NCBI RefSeq assembly: GCF_000417875.1
Contig: NW_006920883.1
Coordinates: 537,830 to 601,829 of the forward strand
Direction: 5' to 3'
DNA from: Pseudozyma flocculosa PF-1
Taxonomy: Eukaryota; Basidiomycota; Ustilaginomycetes; Ustilaginales; Ustilaginaceae
Length of the DNA: 64,000 nucleotides
Part shown: one piece after another, positions 1 through 11,500 of the stretch
Numbering within the stretch: position 1 is the first letter of the stretch
How the letters are laid out: the number at the start of each line of letters is the position of its first letter
Translations under genes and position numbers: made by a program
Notes under the pieces: model-generated
What the model was told of the DNA's origin: nothing
Databases searched by the model: none
Seen by the model: only the letters and a program-made list of their open reading frames with translations

Positions 1-649
1 ATGGCGGGCAGGGCGTCGGCGTCGTCGAAGAGGGCCGCGCCGTCGGGCGACACGGCGGCGAGGGCGGCATCGCGGCGACGGGCCAGGTCCTGCCGTCGCT
101 GCTCCTCGGGCAGGATGCCGCCGCGCTCCTTTGCCTGGACGTAGTTGCTACCGAGCGCCACCTTGGCTACTCGGTCGCGAATCGACGAGAGGAACGACTC
201 GCGCGCTGGGCTCGTCGAGAAGCTGTGCGGTTCGGGGTGTGCATGCAAAAGAGGACGGTGCGTGTGGGCAACGATGTCAGCGAGGGTTCCGGTGAAAGAA
301 CGATGCCGCAATGACCGACATGGCAAGCTCACCTTCGCCTGGCAATGACGCGGCCATGACCGCCAGTCCTTGCCGAGATCCCTGCCCGAGCCTGTCCACT
401 CAGCCTCGCCGCAATGCCAAACGGCACTCCATCGCTAGACGGCCCTGCCGAAGCTGAAGATGAAGACGAGGCGGCCAAGGTCGAGGCCAGAGAGGAAGAA
501 GAGGAGGAAGAGGAGGAAGAGGAAGACGACGACGAAGAGGCGGCGGCTAGGATGCAAGAAGTCGAGAGAGATCGGCGGGTCGAAGAGGTGAGCGAGAGGC
601 GCTCGAAGGCCGAGAGGGCCGAGGCGGTGGAGCGGTTGAGCGAGGCCAT
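1..649 (-). CDS. Mitochondrially targeted protein, 5' part only (runs off the left edge)
   Basis: Two exons on the minus strand: 649-333, then 222 down to the window edge. The intron (332-223) has a GTGAGC donor, a CTGAC branch site and a CACAG acceptor, and the frame is kept across it. The N-terminus from the ATG at 649 looks like a mitochondrial presequence: rich in Ser, Ala and Arg, nearly free of acidic residues, with RRSLSTS. A long poly-Ser tract follows. A second presequence-like stretch, RRSFSTSPARES, lies across the splice. Exon 2 then reads SIRDRVAKVALGSNYVQAKERGGI and an Arg/Glu-rich helix. The frame is open to another ATG at 802, so the start is uncertain. I do not recognise the family. 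Mitochondrial location is inferred from the presequence alone. Confidence 0.55.
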
Positions 650-1157
650 CCCAGGGGCGTGAATCGACGGCCGAGCTAGCTGTCGGAGGCAAGGAGAGGT
701 GGAGAAAAGGCCGTCTGTCGCGATGGCAGTGGTGAGGGTGGTGGCCGCCGGCGTCGTCGTTGTCGTGGTTCGGGTCAGGACGGACGGCGGCGGGGGTGGC
801 ACGCGAGAGGCGGCCCCGTCTTTTCGCCTCTAACCGCTCTAGCAGCCTCCCCCGATTTTCTTCTGGTCAGCCAAGCTCGGATCCGACAGGTGAACCTTGC
901 TTGCTGGCCGGCAGCCAAAGCGGGTGCGGCCTGAGCAAGTGGAGCGGGTGCCAAGCCAGGCAGCCAAACCCGGCTGTGCCCAAGCAGGGCCACGCCACGA
1001 GGACCGCTCGGGCCCCCACCTCACCTTGGCTGGCCTTGCCCCGTCCGGCCTCGCTGCCACCGCCACCGCGGCCCGACCACCACCACCATCATCGCTGCTC
1101 CCCTCGCGCATCACCCGATCATCGCACTATCAATCGCACGATCACCGCCGTGTCAAC
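650..1157. other. Divergent intergenic region
   Basis: This lies between two divergent genes and should hold both promoters. The part just before 1158 is rich in C and A (CCACCACC runs), as is common in fungal 5' leaders. No TATA box was seen. Confidence 0.4.
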
Positions 1158-1649
1158 ATGGGATCCTGTCTCTCCCGATCCAAGTTCAAAGGTGAAGGCC
1201 AGACCCTCGCCTCGTCCCCCTCCTCCTCGTCCAATCGACCGGCTCCTGCCACGCACGCAGCACCGGCAGCCACCACCGGTCCCGCATCCAGCGGCGGCGG
1301 TCACACCCTCTCTGGGTCCTCGACATCACAACGTCCAGAGGGGGATGCAGAGGCGCGGGAGGCGAGAGCCAGAGCGGCAGAGGCAAGAGCAAAGGCGGCC
1401 GCGAGCACCGGCGTCCGTCCTGGTAGCTCCACGGGCAAGCTGAGCAAGAAGCTCGAGGATCAGAAACGCAACCCTCTCAAACCCGACGAACCCGAGGTCG
1501 AAAGAGTCGTCGTGAGTCTCCATGGACCCCTCCTCTCCGCCCTAGTGGCCATCTCGGCGGTACAACGAGCCCCTCGTGCGGCCATGCTGACTGGGCGGCC
1601 ACCTCCTTCTCCCCACGGATTCGTCCTCATCCTCCTCTAGTGGGACTGA
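1158..1649 (+). CDS. Small myristoylated protein with a VIM (Cdc48/p97-binding) motif, SVIP-like
   Basis: Exons 1158-1511 and 1641-1649 give 120 residues. The intron has a GTGAGT donor, a CTGAC branch site and a CTCTAG acceptor. The last exon codes only Trp-Asp-stop, so the protein ends ERVVWD. The N-terminus MGSCLSRSK fits N-myristoylation of Gly2 (MGxxxS) with a palmitoylatable Cys4, so membrane anchoring is expected. At about residues 65-85 an Ala/Arg helix contains REARARAAEAR, an exact match to the VCP-interacting motif R-x5-AA-x2-R known from SVIP and gp78. Size, lipidation site and motif resemble animal SVIP, an inhibitor of p97 in ER-associated degradation. Binding to Cdc48 is inferred. 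The start was chosen at the myristoylation motif; the frame is open upstream but that part looks non-coding. Confidence 0.75.
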
Positions 1650-1953
1650 GGTCGCTCTTCCACAGCATTGCCTCGGACCCTCGCACATACCTCGATTCGC
1701 CTCACGATACCTTTCGACGCGACCACGTCGATCCAGCCTCTACGACAATGGGAACGATTACACCATGCAGATTACCGGAGCGTGACCATGCGAACGACAA
1801 TCTAATGCAGCAGGGAGGAAGGACCGAAAAGCAGCCGGGCAGTCTACACGACGATGGGATGCTATGCGATGCGATTCGAGGCGAGAGGCGAAAGGGCGAG
1901 GTGCCGTGCAAATTGGCAGCGAGGCAGCTGAGCGGATCGAGGAGGGTTGGCGT
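1650..1953. other. Intergenic region between convergent genes
   Basis: Short 3'-to-3' spacer between the VIM protein gene and the transporter gene. Nothing recognisable was seen in it. Confidence 0.4.
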
Positions 1954-4252
1954 TCAATGGGCCATGACGGCATCGTCGCCGCCCTCCTGGCTCTTGGCCA
2001 GCGCCACCCACGCTCCGTTGGCGAGGATCAGCACGCTGCCCACCACCGAGAGCCACTCGAGCGGCGTGCCAAAGAGCGCCAGCTGCCAGAACAGCGCAAA
2101 GATGATCTACGGCGAGGCGTCCGACGAGGTTGGAGGGGGCAGGCCAAGGACGAGAGACGACAGGTCAGCACATTGTCGGCAACCGCCGGCCGGACACATC
2201 GCCGTGTCGAGCGGCAAGACTCACCTGAAGATACGACATGGTGGCGGCGCGCGCCGCCGTCTCCCTCTGCAGGCCGAGCGTCTGGAAGACCTGGGCGAGC
2301 AGGCTAAACAGGCCGACGCTCGTCAGCAGCAGCATCGACTGGATCGAGTCGGGCATCACCATGGGCTGGCCCAGCGCGGCCATGGCGAGGAAGCTGCAGA
2401 CCCACGAGCAGAGGGCAAAGTAGGCGATGCTGTGGTAGGTCGAGGCGCGCTTGCCAATGTGGCGCAGGCACACCCACGCCCCGGCCATGAGGAAGACGCC
2501 GAGGAGCGCCACAGAGATGCCGACGAGCCGCGCGCCCTCGCCCTCTTCGGCGCCGCCGCCCATGCCCGGCTCGCCCTCGGGCATGTCGCCGTCGTAGGGC
2601 GGCGCCGTCTCCTGGCCCGAGGGCGTGCCGAACAGGAACGACGGGCGGGCGATGAGGACGACGCCGCAGAGGCTCATGAAGCCCGCCAGCTTCTCGCGCG
2701 CCGTGAACGGCTCGGCGAGGACGAGGTTGGCCAGGAGGCCGGTGGCGAGGGGCGAGAGGAAGGTGATGACGGTGGCGTCCGAGAGCGAGAGGGTCTGGAG
2801 CGAGATGTAGAGGGCCAGCGTCGACCCGAAGCCAAACATGCCGCGCGCCAGCAGCAGCAGGCGGGTGCCCGGCGGGCCGAGGAGGATGTGCTCGCTGCGG
2901 CCGAGGGACATGGTGATGACGCAGCCGATCCAGATGATGAGGCACTCGACGCCGACAATCTCGAGGGCGCCGAGCGCCGGCTGGGAGCTGTGGTGCTCGC
3001 GGCGCGCCCCTTGGCCCTCGCGATCCTCGAGCAGCTTGACAAAGAGGTTCATGGTCGAGTAGCACACTTGGCTGATGGCGATGAGGACTAGGCCGAGGTT
3101 GGTGCCCGGCTTGGTCGAGTGGCTGACGAGGGCCTCGCGCATCGTGATGGCGCTGGCGTCGGCGTCCATGCGGTCGTAGCCCGGCTGGGCGAAGCTGATC
3201 GAGCTGGCGCCGCCGTATTGGCGCATCGAGGCGGGCGGAGGCGCGCCGTGGCCGATGGCGCCGTAGTTGGAGCGCATGCTGGGCTTGGCGCTGGCAATCG
3301 AGAGGAGCGACGTCGACGGCCGCCGGCTGCGGTATGCCTGACCGACCTCGTCGCCGTCCCCAACACCGCCGCCGACGCCGCCAAATTGCGAGTCTTGGTC
3401 GGCGTCGGCAGCGGTAAAGACGGAGCCGCGCTCCGACACCTCGTTCTCATAGGCCTGGACCTCTTGGGCGTGCTGCTGCGCGACGAGATACTCGTTGGGG
3501 TGGAAGATGGACGCGACGTCGCTAAAGATGCTGCGCGTCTCGTCAACCATGCTCTGCGACTCGACATCGCTTCCGGCAAACGACGATGATCCGGCGGCGG
3601 CGACGTCGCGCTGCGAGGGGAAGAGGCGGGGCACTCGCGTGTAGCTAAAGGCTCCGAGCTCGCCCACTTCGTCCCTGGCCTCATCCTCGGCGGGCTTGGT
3701 GGGGAAGCGCTGGTGCATGACGGGTCGCTGCCATGCCGCGAGGTCATCGTGGTCGTCGCGGTATGCGGGTGCGGTGCGGCGTCCGCTCTCGTCGTGGCCC
3801 TCCTCTGCGGCGCTTCCAAGTTCGTCGTCGTTTTCGCTGCCGTACTCATCTTCCCCCTCTTCGTCGTCGTCGGTGGTCTCTTCGATTTCGCCCGCGTCGC
3901 TGCTGGCATGCTGAGATCCGCCGCCGCGGCTGCGCGCGTGGAAGCGGGACGATGTGAAGCTCGACGACGACGCGAGCGACTCGGTGCGGTTCGCCGCGTC
4001 CAAGCAGGAGAGGGGCGTCATGGCGGGGAAGTGGGCGGCCTGGATGCGGTCCGAGGGCGCGGCGCTGCCCACGGCGGGGCGGTGGCTGCGCGCGCTCGAC
4101 CGACGCCGCCGGTCATTGCTGTTGTTGTTGTTGTTGTTGTTGGCGGCGGCGGCGGCGACGACGGTGGCCGGAGCCTGAGGATCATCGTTGTGATGCGCTG
4201 CGGCGTGGGGCTGCCCTCGGTTGCCGGTGGTGGCGTTGGCGTTGTTGTCCAT
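1954..4252 (-). CDS. EamA/DMT-superfamily membrane transporter
   Basis: Exons 4252-2225 and 2106-1954 give 726 residues. The intron (2224-2107) has a GTGAGT donor, CTGAC branch site and CCGTAG acceptor, and is needed to complete the last membrane segment (IIFALFWQLALFG). Residues 1 to about 370 are hydrophilic, with poly-Asn, Ser-rich and acidic tracts, presumably cytosolic. The remainder has about ten hydrophobic helices arranged as two EamA repeats: TNLGLVLIAISQVCYSTMNL opens the first, DATVITFLSPLATGLLANLV lies in the middle, and ETAARAATMSYLQ lies in the second. This fold is typical of drug/metabolite and nucleotide-sugar-like transporters. The substrate is unknown and the membrane cannot be told from the sequence. 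Confidence 0.88.
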
Positions 4253-4662
4253 TGAATGGCGGGCGTCGCTGGCTCGGACCGACAGGCAGGAAGGTATGGT
4301 GGTTCTTTCTGTGAGTGTCTATGGAATGGGGTCGAAGCCGGGGAAAAGGGGGTGCGGTGGCGGTGGCGATGGCGGTGGCGGTGGAGCAGACGTAGGAAAA
4401 GCGGAGGGGCGTGTTTGTCTTGGGTTGCCCCTCGTCGTCGTCGTCGTCGGCGTCGGCGTTGCCGTCGTCGCTCGAGCAGCCTGGCGGGCCACGCCTAGGC
4501 AACGCCCTCCGGCGCCAGACGGGCCCACGGCGGCGTTGGATGGGTTGCGCGCCAGGCCCTAGCCTGGCCTGGCCTTTTTCTCTCGACGCTCGCGAAGATT
4601 CCAAAAACCCGGCTCGGAGAGGCCGCCCTCTGCCGCTGCCGCATCCATCGGTCGGGCAGCCT

Positions 4663-4686
4663 AAGCAAGCAAGCAAGCAAGCAAGC
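4663..4686. repeat. (AAGC)6 microsatellite
   Basis: Six perfect copies of AAGC in non-coding sequence upstream of the EamA transporter gene. Confidence 0.9.
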
Positions 4687-6446
4687 TGCCCCGGCCCAAC
4701 TCTCGACCTGCCTGCCTGTCTGCCAGCCTAGCCTGCTTTCTCTGTGGACCCTGCATGCTTGACCCCGCGCGCGTCGTCGACGCAGCACCACGGACTGACG
4801 CTTGACGTCGTCCAGGTGACCGACCGCCTCCATCTCGTACGTCCAAGAAGAGTCGGCCCCACCACGTCGATGAGAAGAGATGGTGGGGTGAGCAGGATAA
4901 AGAGGTAGACAGGTGAGTGCAGTTCCCCATCCACCTCGCCCACCTGGCATCATTGCGGCACCTGTTTTTGGTAGCCCTGGTCTGGATCCAGCAGCTCGCT
5001 GCGGCCCAAAGACGCCGTCGAGCACCATGGCCAGACGGGCCTCTCCGGGCATGCTTGCCATCGTTGGACGACGGCTTCTGAGGGACGTCGCTCTCGATCG
5101 CTGTTCAAGGAGCAGGCGACAAGGGGCTAAATACCTCTGGTTGACATCCTTTGGCCACGAGGAGCCAGCTTCGACCTCGCCTTGACGACCCGCTTTGTCC
5201 CCGCCAGTCGCCAGCCATCGCTATGCACAGCCATTATCACTCTGCTGCCCTGCTTGATCCGAATCTCTCCCCGGGCTGCTACACCTTATGGAGGCGTGAC
5301 TACTCTCGCTCAGGCGGACGATGAACGCGGGCGATGCCCTTGTCGAGAGCATCCTGCATGGCGAGCCAGGCCCACCACGCTCGACTCGTGCGAAAGGAAA
5401 GCCCAGGTCGGCCTGCGCCAACCAGAGTCCGGTCTGGGCTAGGCTCGCCCGCCACGCGCGCTCGGAGATTTCAACCTCGCCGATCCGACGGAGGATTTCG
5501 CGTTCATGCCGGCCCAGCCCGATACGATGACGATGTCGATGCTCGACGGCCACCAACGGGTTGGATCGGATCGGATCGGATCGGCCTGGTCTGGCCTGGC
5601 GGGGTCGGCTCCGTCATCGAAGCTCGACCTGGCCCAGGCTGGTGGCCAACCAAGAAGAGGGCCATCTGGCAATAAGCAACCACGGAGTGAAGCAAGGGGA
5701 AGCCAGCGCAGCGGTCGTGTGATGTCAGGCTGCGGGCCAGAAGAGAGCTCAGGCGGAGGCAGGATCGCCGAGATCAGCGCGGGTCGGCGACCATGCAGAT
5801 GCTGCCTTCACTACTGGCCTGGCCTGGCATCGATGTGCTGGCACGACGCTGTGCGGGCGAGCGGGCGAGCCTGCTGCGGTGCGACGTCGCGGATGCCAAG
5901 ACTTTGCTCGCCGCACAGCGCCGGCGCCTCTTTGCGTACACTGCGGCGACTTGAGGCGGCGAGCTGGCGCCAGGACGAACTCGTTCCTGCAAGGTACCGG
6001 CGCCAGGCCATCCCATCTGGTCTGCCATCACCCCCGCTCCCCGCTCCTCGAAGCCGGCGGAGAGATTGGCCGGCTGCCCAGGGGTCTGGCTTCAAACGGC
6101 GAGCGCCGGCTTGCTTGATTGTGCCTTCGAAGCGGCGATAGGTATACTCGTCAGGCTGTAGCGTTTCTTGATGGCCCATCGCCGACCTCCTCCGTACGCC
6201 GGCGATCCAGTGCCGTGGGCCGACGGGCTCGTCACAGGCTCACAGACACCGAGCTTGGTTCCGTCTGGTGCACCACCTCGTACTGTGCGCCGACGCATCG
6301 AGGCGTCTTTTGACGCTTGGCTGGGCGAGAATGGGCTGCGACCGTAGCAGAGAAACGGTGGTTGCGCGGTTGCGCGGCCCACCGAGCAGACGTACGACAG
6401 AGGCCCTGGCGATCTTTCTGGTGCCGGATGCTATAGCTGTGAGTTG

Positions 6447-6470
6447 GCCTGCCTGGCCTGGCCTGGCCTT
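6447..6470. repeat. CCTGG pentamer run
   Basis: Short tandem run of CCTGG-type pentamers in gene-free DNA. The same pentamer recurs in most non-coding intervals of the window. Confidence 0.7.
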
Positions 6471-8507
6471 TGCCCTCGATGCAGGGGTCGTCGCCGCAAT
6501 TGCCAAGGCGGTGCGGGTGACCTCACCCCCTCCTCTGGCAACCACTGTCCGGCGGCTCAGGCTACGGGACCTAGCTATCCTAGCGCGGGTCGAGTGGCAA
6601 GCGCCGGGTGGAGGCTGTCCTGCCTCTCCTCCTCTGGACCGCACACGCTCGTACGGCCGCCGGAAGAGAGCGGATCCATCCAGACGCGACGAGTCGCTCG
6701 TCGAGACGCCCTGAAAGCAACGGCAGGTGGGACATGTCGGCAGCGCCGTCGATTTCATCATCATCGGCACGCCCTCGGGACTCGAGTTCCGGAGTGGCCG
6801 AAGAGGGCAGCCGGCCTGGCCACACATCCTGCTGCGTGTTTTCAAGGAGCAAGCAAGAGGTTATGCCGAGTCTACAAACACAGCTGGCAGGCAGAGAAGG
6901 CAGGCGGGCCAAGAGGCTTCAGCGCCATGAAAGAGGCGTCGAGGAAGCCTCGCAAGCAAGGCCGTCGGTCACCACTCTTAACTCTGATCTCCTCGTTTCA
7001 TGCCATGGCACGGTCCGCCTGGAAGTCAGCAGACGCTCGCTCGCCAACATACATGTGCAAAGCAAGGGTGTGGACCCCCAAATCGAGGGGCCCGCTCGAC
7101 GACGGGAGCAGCTCCGGCGCCCCCCCGGACTGAGGGTACAGAGCTAGGGAGTCTGCACGCCCTGCGCATCTCTGCGTCGCCGCGCCGGCCTGCACCAGCC
7201 TGCCTGCCTGCTACAGAGTAGCTCCGCTCGGCCCTTCCGTATCGGGGCAGCTACCCGTACAGCCTCCCTGCCTGCTGTGGCCCAGCCGACGAGCGGACCA
7301 CGGGCCGTACCGTCGGATTCGAGAGAGGCAGCAACGAGCGGGGCTGGACAGGTACTGTAGGCAGCAGGTGACGAAATGCCGAGGCCGACGACGAGGCCGA
7401 GGGGCCGAAGCCGGCCGCGTCGTCGTCGTCGTTTGAGCGGGTTCGCCTCCGAGGTTTTTCTCCGGTGCCTGACTGAACCCGGCGACAAAGGCGGGCGCTG
7501 TGCCAGGCAGGCGGGCCCTACGGCGGCCAGGCCTTCTTGGCACACTTTTGCTAGAGGGACCCCCGGCAACTTGGCCCTCTCTCTTGCTCGTCGTCGTCGG
7601 CCTCTTCGTCCCTGGCCGCCTTGTCTTGCTACGACCACCAACCACGTCGACCAACACCGAGGTCGCATCTACTGCCTGCCGCTCTTCTCTCTTTCACAGC
7701 GGATGCTACCGACTTCTACTTCTGATCTCTGATCTCATCTCTGTCACACCCCCACCGAGGACGGTTTCGGTCGACCCACCTGCTTCCTGCTTCATCTTTG
7801 GCCGCCCTCGCCGAGCGTGTCGTCCCACAATCTCTCTGCCTGCATCTTCTCACGCTTTGGCCTGGCTCGCTCGCGCCGCAACCACCACCCATCTGCACCG
7901 ACTGCCAGCCAGCGCGCCACGCATCAGGACGATACGCACGGTTCGCCTGTCGCCGCAGATCCCCCACCTCACCGCCACCGCCGCCGCCAACTGCCGCCAC
8001 TCGACTGCCTATAGCTCCTTGCATCGCTCGCATCTCCTCTGGCTGGAGGAGCTGCCCGATAGAGATAGAGCCATCTCGGTACAACCGGTTGCACTCGTCA
8101 CAACAGCGGTCCGCCCTGCCTTATACTCACAGCACCGCCTCATCCAGCCAAGGCACTGGCGCTGTCGTCCGCCTGCCTCCTTCGCCCGGCTGACCAAGAT
8201 CGACGACCTCGTCGATCGCATACAGCCCGACGCCTCAATATCGCCTCCATCTGCGTCGCTCCGACAGTCGGTCTCGTCGCCGCCTCTCCCTGAAAGCACC
8301 CGGACGTTGCCGTCTTTGGCCTCTTCCCAAGATCGCTCTTGCCATCAAGCTTGACCTTGCGCTTCGACAAGGCCATTTAACCCCGCCCCTGGCTACACCC
8401 TCCCTGACCCATTGGCCCTCGCGGCTTGGCACACCAGCTCTCTCTCGCCACATTGCCCTGTGCTGGTCATCGTCACCACTTCCTCCTTCCGTCGCCGCTT
8501 GCCCGCC

Positions 8508-11500
8508 ATGACCGACAGTCAGGACAGCACGCTCAACAACTCGAGCAGCGAGGAGAACCCGCCTCTCAACCCTCCCGCCCGTGATCCACAGGCGCCCTCC
8601 ACCAACACCACCACTTCTGCCCTCGTCCAGGAGGGCGCTGTGTCGGCCTCGTCTGCCAATGGCTCTCGTGGTGCCTCTCGCGCCGGCCGCGTTCACTTTG
8701 ACGGCTCCTCAGACGCCTCGTCTTGGCGAAGGGACCAGCTCCAGCTCTCGCAGGCTGGTGGCGGCGGGCCAACCGTCACTGCGCGCGGTGGCGCTCGGCC
8801 CGAAGGTGGTCTCAGCCTTGGCTCGGTGCACCGCCCGAACCACCCCGGCCCGCTCAATCTCGCCGAGCGCCTGACACCGCTGGGTGAAAAGGGCATGCCC
8901 GACCTCTCGCGGGCCAAAGCGGACGACACCTCACCCATGGCTCTGCCGCCCGCCGTCGCTGCCGGCCCTGTCACTGCCCCCGCACCGGTCGAGGTGCCAA
9001 CGCTATCGCTCACGGGCGCAAAAGGGCTCGATGAGCAAGGCCTGGACAACCGTGCCTTCCTCGAGCTACAGAGGGAGCTGCAGAGGCACGAGGCCAAGAG
9101 CGACGACGGGCAGAACGGCAGCCCCACGAGCTGGCCTGGGGTGCGCGCCAATTCCGGCGCGACCGCCCCGGATGCCGCTCGGCAGGGTGCCCAGCGACAC
9201 GCGCTTGAGCAGGCGCTCATGGAGAGGGAGCGCGAGCGCGAAGCGCGCCGGCAGCGGCAGGCCGCCGCATTCGCACCTGACACGCCCGGCGTCGTCTCGG
9301 CATCGGTCAGCGGTGCCTCGACTCCCGGAGGCGCAACGAGCGAAAGCAGCTACGACCCCGCCAACGACTCGGACCTGGATCACATCGACCTCGTTCCCGG
9401 CGAGACCGACGGCATGCCTGCGAGGATCCGGAAAAAGAAGGACGAGGAGCCGGCCGAGGAGCAGCCCAGAGGCTGGGCCAAGCTGCGCAGCATCTTTGGC
9501 AAGCCCGCCGACGACGACGAGCTCGACGAAAAGGAAAAGGGCGGCAGCGGGCCCGTCCCGCACGAAGAAGGCGGCCCGACCAACTGGAAATCGGTGCCCG
9601 TGCAGACCTCGAGCGGCCTTCACACGCAGGATGGTCCACGGAGGAAGCCGAGCAAGTTTGAGCGTGAGGCCGCTCGCCTGGTCAAGCAGCACAAGCTCGC
9701 CCAGACGCGGGCGAGCACCCTCAGCCGCATCAACCGCTCGCACCTGCCGGACTCGGGCGACACCACGCCCGATCCGATGGAGACGAGCATGCAGATGGAT
9801 GCCCGGCCAATTGCCGCGGGCGGCGTCCTCGGCAACTTGCTGCGCCTCTACGAGCAGCAGCAGAGGGAGCAGATGGAGGCATCCGGCCGCAGCGCCGCCA
9901 CCAGCTCCGTCGGCAGCGAGAGCGAGCTGCTGATGGACATCCCCGCCGGCGGCTCCGAGGCTGGTGGGGCGGCCGAAGCGGCCAAGGAGGACCGCGTCCC
10001 CGAAGCCGGACGCAACGTCAACGCGTACCCCTCGGCGAGCCCATTGGGCCGGACGAGCTTCAGCGCCGCCCCGTCGCCGGGCGGCGGGAGCAGGCCGACG
10101 AACCGACGCGGTTGGTCGCACAGCGGCATGCCCTCGCCCGGCATCGGCCAGACGTTCGCGCAAGTGGGCGGCAAGGTGGGCAGCAAGGTCATCAACACGT
10201 CTTCCAAGGTCGTCAAGGGCGTCGCCAACGAGGCCGGCTTCGAGGACGTCATGGACGAGAGGCCCAAGGCGGCTCGCTCCGGCGCCGGCGTGTTTGGCGC
10301 GCTCGTCGCCACCACGGGCAACCTGATCGGCGCCGTCTCGCCCGCCCACGCCCAGCTGGGCCCCAACCCGAAGCGACCCGGCTACACCCTGGACCGATAC
10401 CTGCTGCCCGAGATGAACGCCAAGACACTCAAGAGGACAGCCCAGATCGTCGCCGATGCTGGACCCCGTCCCCACCGCACCAGCGGCTTCAGCTCACCCA
10501 ACGAGACACGTTCCCACTCGGTGCCTGGCAGCCCGCCCATGAACGGTTTCGGCGGCGAGCGGATCGAGAGCGGATCGACGCAGCCGGGGACCCCGCCCAC
10601 CGGTACGACGGGCGCCAACACGCCCAAGAAGCGCCCGGCCTCGATCATGATGTTCCCCAGCCGCAGCAAGACGTCGACCGACGCCAACGGCAACACGCCG
10701 CACCACCATCGCCGACTGCACCTGCCCGTGCCCGGCGCCTTGACCAAGTCCTGGACGGGCCACTCGACCGTCAACACGCCGGACGTCTACGGCGGGCCGC
10801 ACGGCGACTACTTTGGCGTCGACAACGAGAAGCTGGCGCGCCAGGAGTGGCAGCGGAAGCTCAAGAAGCGGGCCAAGGACAAGCGGCGCAAAGAGGAGAT
10901 CTTCATCACGATGCACGTCGCCGCCATCCTGCAGCGCCAGGAATTCCTGCTCAAGCTGTCGCGCGCGCTCATGATGTTTGGAGCGCCCACGCACCGCATC
11001 GAGACGCAGATCCAGCAGACGGCGAGGGTGCTCGAGGTCAACTGCCGGTGCATCTACCTACCCAATCTGATGCTGCTCGCGTTCGGCGACGACACGACCC
11101 ACACGTCCGAGACCAAGTTCATCAAGCAGGGCGGCGGCCTCGACCTGACCAAGCTCACCGACATGCACTCCATCTACTGGAACGTGATCCACGACAAGAT
11201 CGGCGTCGGCGAGGCGTCGGCCCAGCTCGACGAGCTCATGCGCCGGAAGCCGCTCATCGGGCGCTGGCCCATGGTCCTCATCGGCGGCTTTGCGTCGTTC
11301 TTCATCTGCCTGGGCACGGCCGGGTTCGGCGGCAGCTTTATCGACGCCCTGGCGGCGTTCCCGCTCGGAATGTTCCTGGTCTACTGCCAGTCGATCATCA
11401 CCACGGAGCTCTACAGCAACGTGTTTGAGATCGTCTTTGCGACGCTCAACTCGTTCATCGCCGCGGCGCTCCAGTACAGCGGCATCTTCTGCTACTCGGC

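Larger units (their letters stand above)
4253..8507. other. 4.25-kb interval without a recognisable gene
   Basis: Open frames here overlap on both strands and have the Arg/Pro/Ser-biased composition of chance frames in GC-rich DNA. None showed a domain, signal peptide or coherent splice pattern. The interval contains an (AAGC)6 run at 4663-4686, CCTGG pentamer runs near 6447-6470, and a pyrimidine-rich stretch from about 7640 that may be the leader of the next gene. Confidence 0.5.
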
